A stretch of 6,073 nucleotides of DNA. Origin: Gordonia sp. (in: high G+C Gram-positive bacteria). Lineage in GTDB: Bacteria; Actinomycetota; Actinomycetes; Mycobacteriales; Mycobacteriaceae. The notes beneath the pieces were generated by a model. That model saw only the letters and a list, made by a program, of their open reading frames with translations. It ran no database searches and was not told where the DNA came from. Position 1 is the first letter of the stretch, and each line of letters begins with the position of its first letter. The position numbers and the translations under genes are program-made. Where the stretch lies: positions 1 to 6,073 of the forward strand of contig JASLJL010000172.1 in assembly GCA_030152405.1 (NCBI GenBank). Direction: 5' to 3'. Of this stretch, positions 6,043-6,073 are shown in pieces.

Positions 6043-6073
6043 TGTCCGAGGGGGGACTTGAACCCCCACGTCC
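6043..6073 (-). tRNA. Partial tRNA, 3' end, probably tRNA-Leu
   Basis: Read on the minus strand, the edge of the window holds a T-arm GGGGG-TTCAAGT-CCCCC, then the 3' acceptor strand CTCGGAC and discriminator A at base 6043. No CCA is encoded; the next bases are CTC. The ACGT before the T-stem looks like the end of a long variable arm. A 5' partner GTCCGAG, a type II variable arm and an A discriminator together suit tRNA-Leu. tRNA-Ser usually has discriminator G, and tRNA-Tyr is possible but fits less well. The anticodon lies outside the window, so the isotype is an inference. Confidence 0.8.

Overview
The window is GC-rich, with strong third-position G/C bias. Its gene families (a GabD2-type aldehyde dehydrogenase very like the mycobacterial one, a PIG3-type quinone oxidoreductase, a GntR/UTRA regulator) point to an actinobacterium of the order Mycobacteriales, such as Gordonia, Rhodococcus or a relative. 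This is an inference from protein style, not a database result. All protein genes lie on the plus strand and a partial tRNA gene lies on the minus strand at the right edge.

Left part (1-1234): the UTRA effector domain of a GntR-family regulator, with its DNA-binding half missing, followed 31 bp later by a PhnX-like (phosphonatase-like) HAD hydrolase. This pairing suggests the tail of a phosphonate or aminophosphonate catabolic locus that continues to the left. The first 71 bases are a perfect reverse-complement copy of 154-224, inside the UTRA gene. This looks like a fold-back artefact at a contig end rather than native sequence, so the regulator's apparent ATG at 16 should not be trusted.

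Middle and right part (1235-5983): a 107-bp intergenic region holds a good sigma-70-type promoter framed by two inverted copies of a 17-bp partly palindromic motif (15 of 17 identical), very likely the binding sites of a repressor not encoded here. This promoter leads a tight four-gene operon: an acetoacetate-decarboxylase-superfamily protein, a GabD2-like aldehyde dehydrogenase, a PIG3-type NAD(P)H:quinone oxidoreductase and a saccharopine-dehydrogenase-like NAD(P)-binding reductase. Gaps are 19 bp, 43 bp and a 4-bp GTGA overlap. The set looks like a small catabolic or detoxification module for an oxo-acid, enone or aldehyde intermediate, but the substrate cannot be read from the sequence.

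Right edge (5984-6073): a 15-bp perfect hairpin between the operon and a convergent tRNA (probably tRNA-Leu, 3' part only) can serve as a terminator for both strands. No mobile element, CRISPR array or long gene-free stretch is present. The longest gap without a gene is the 107-bp promoter region.
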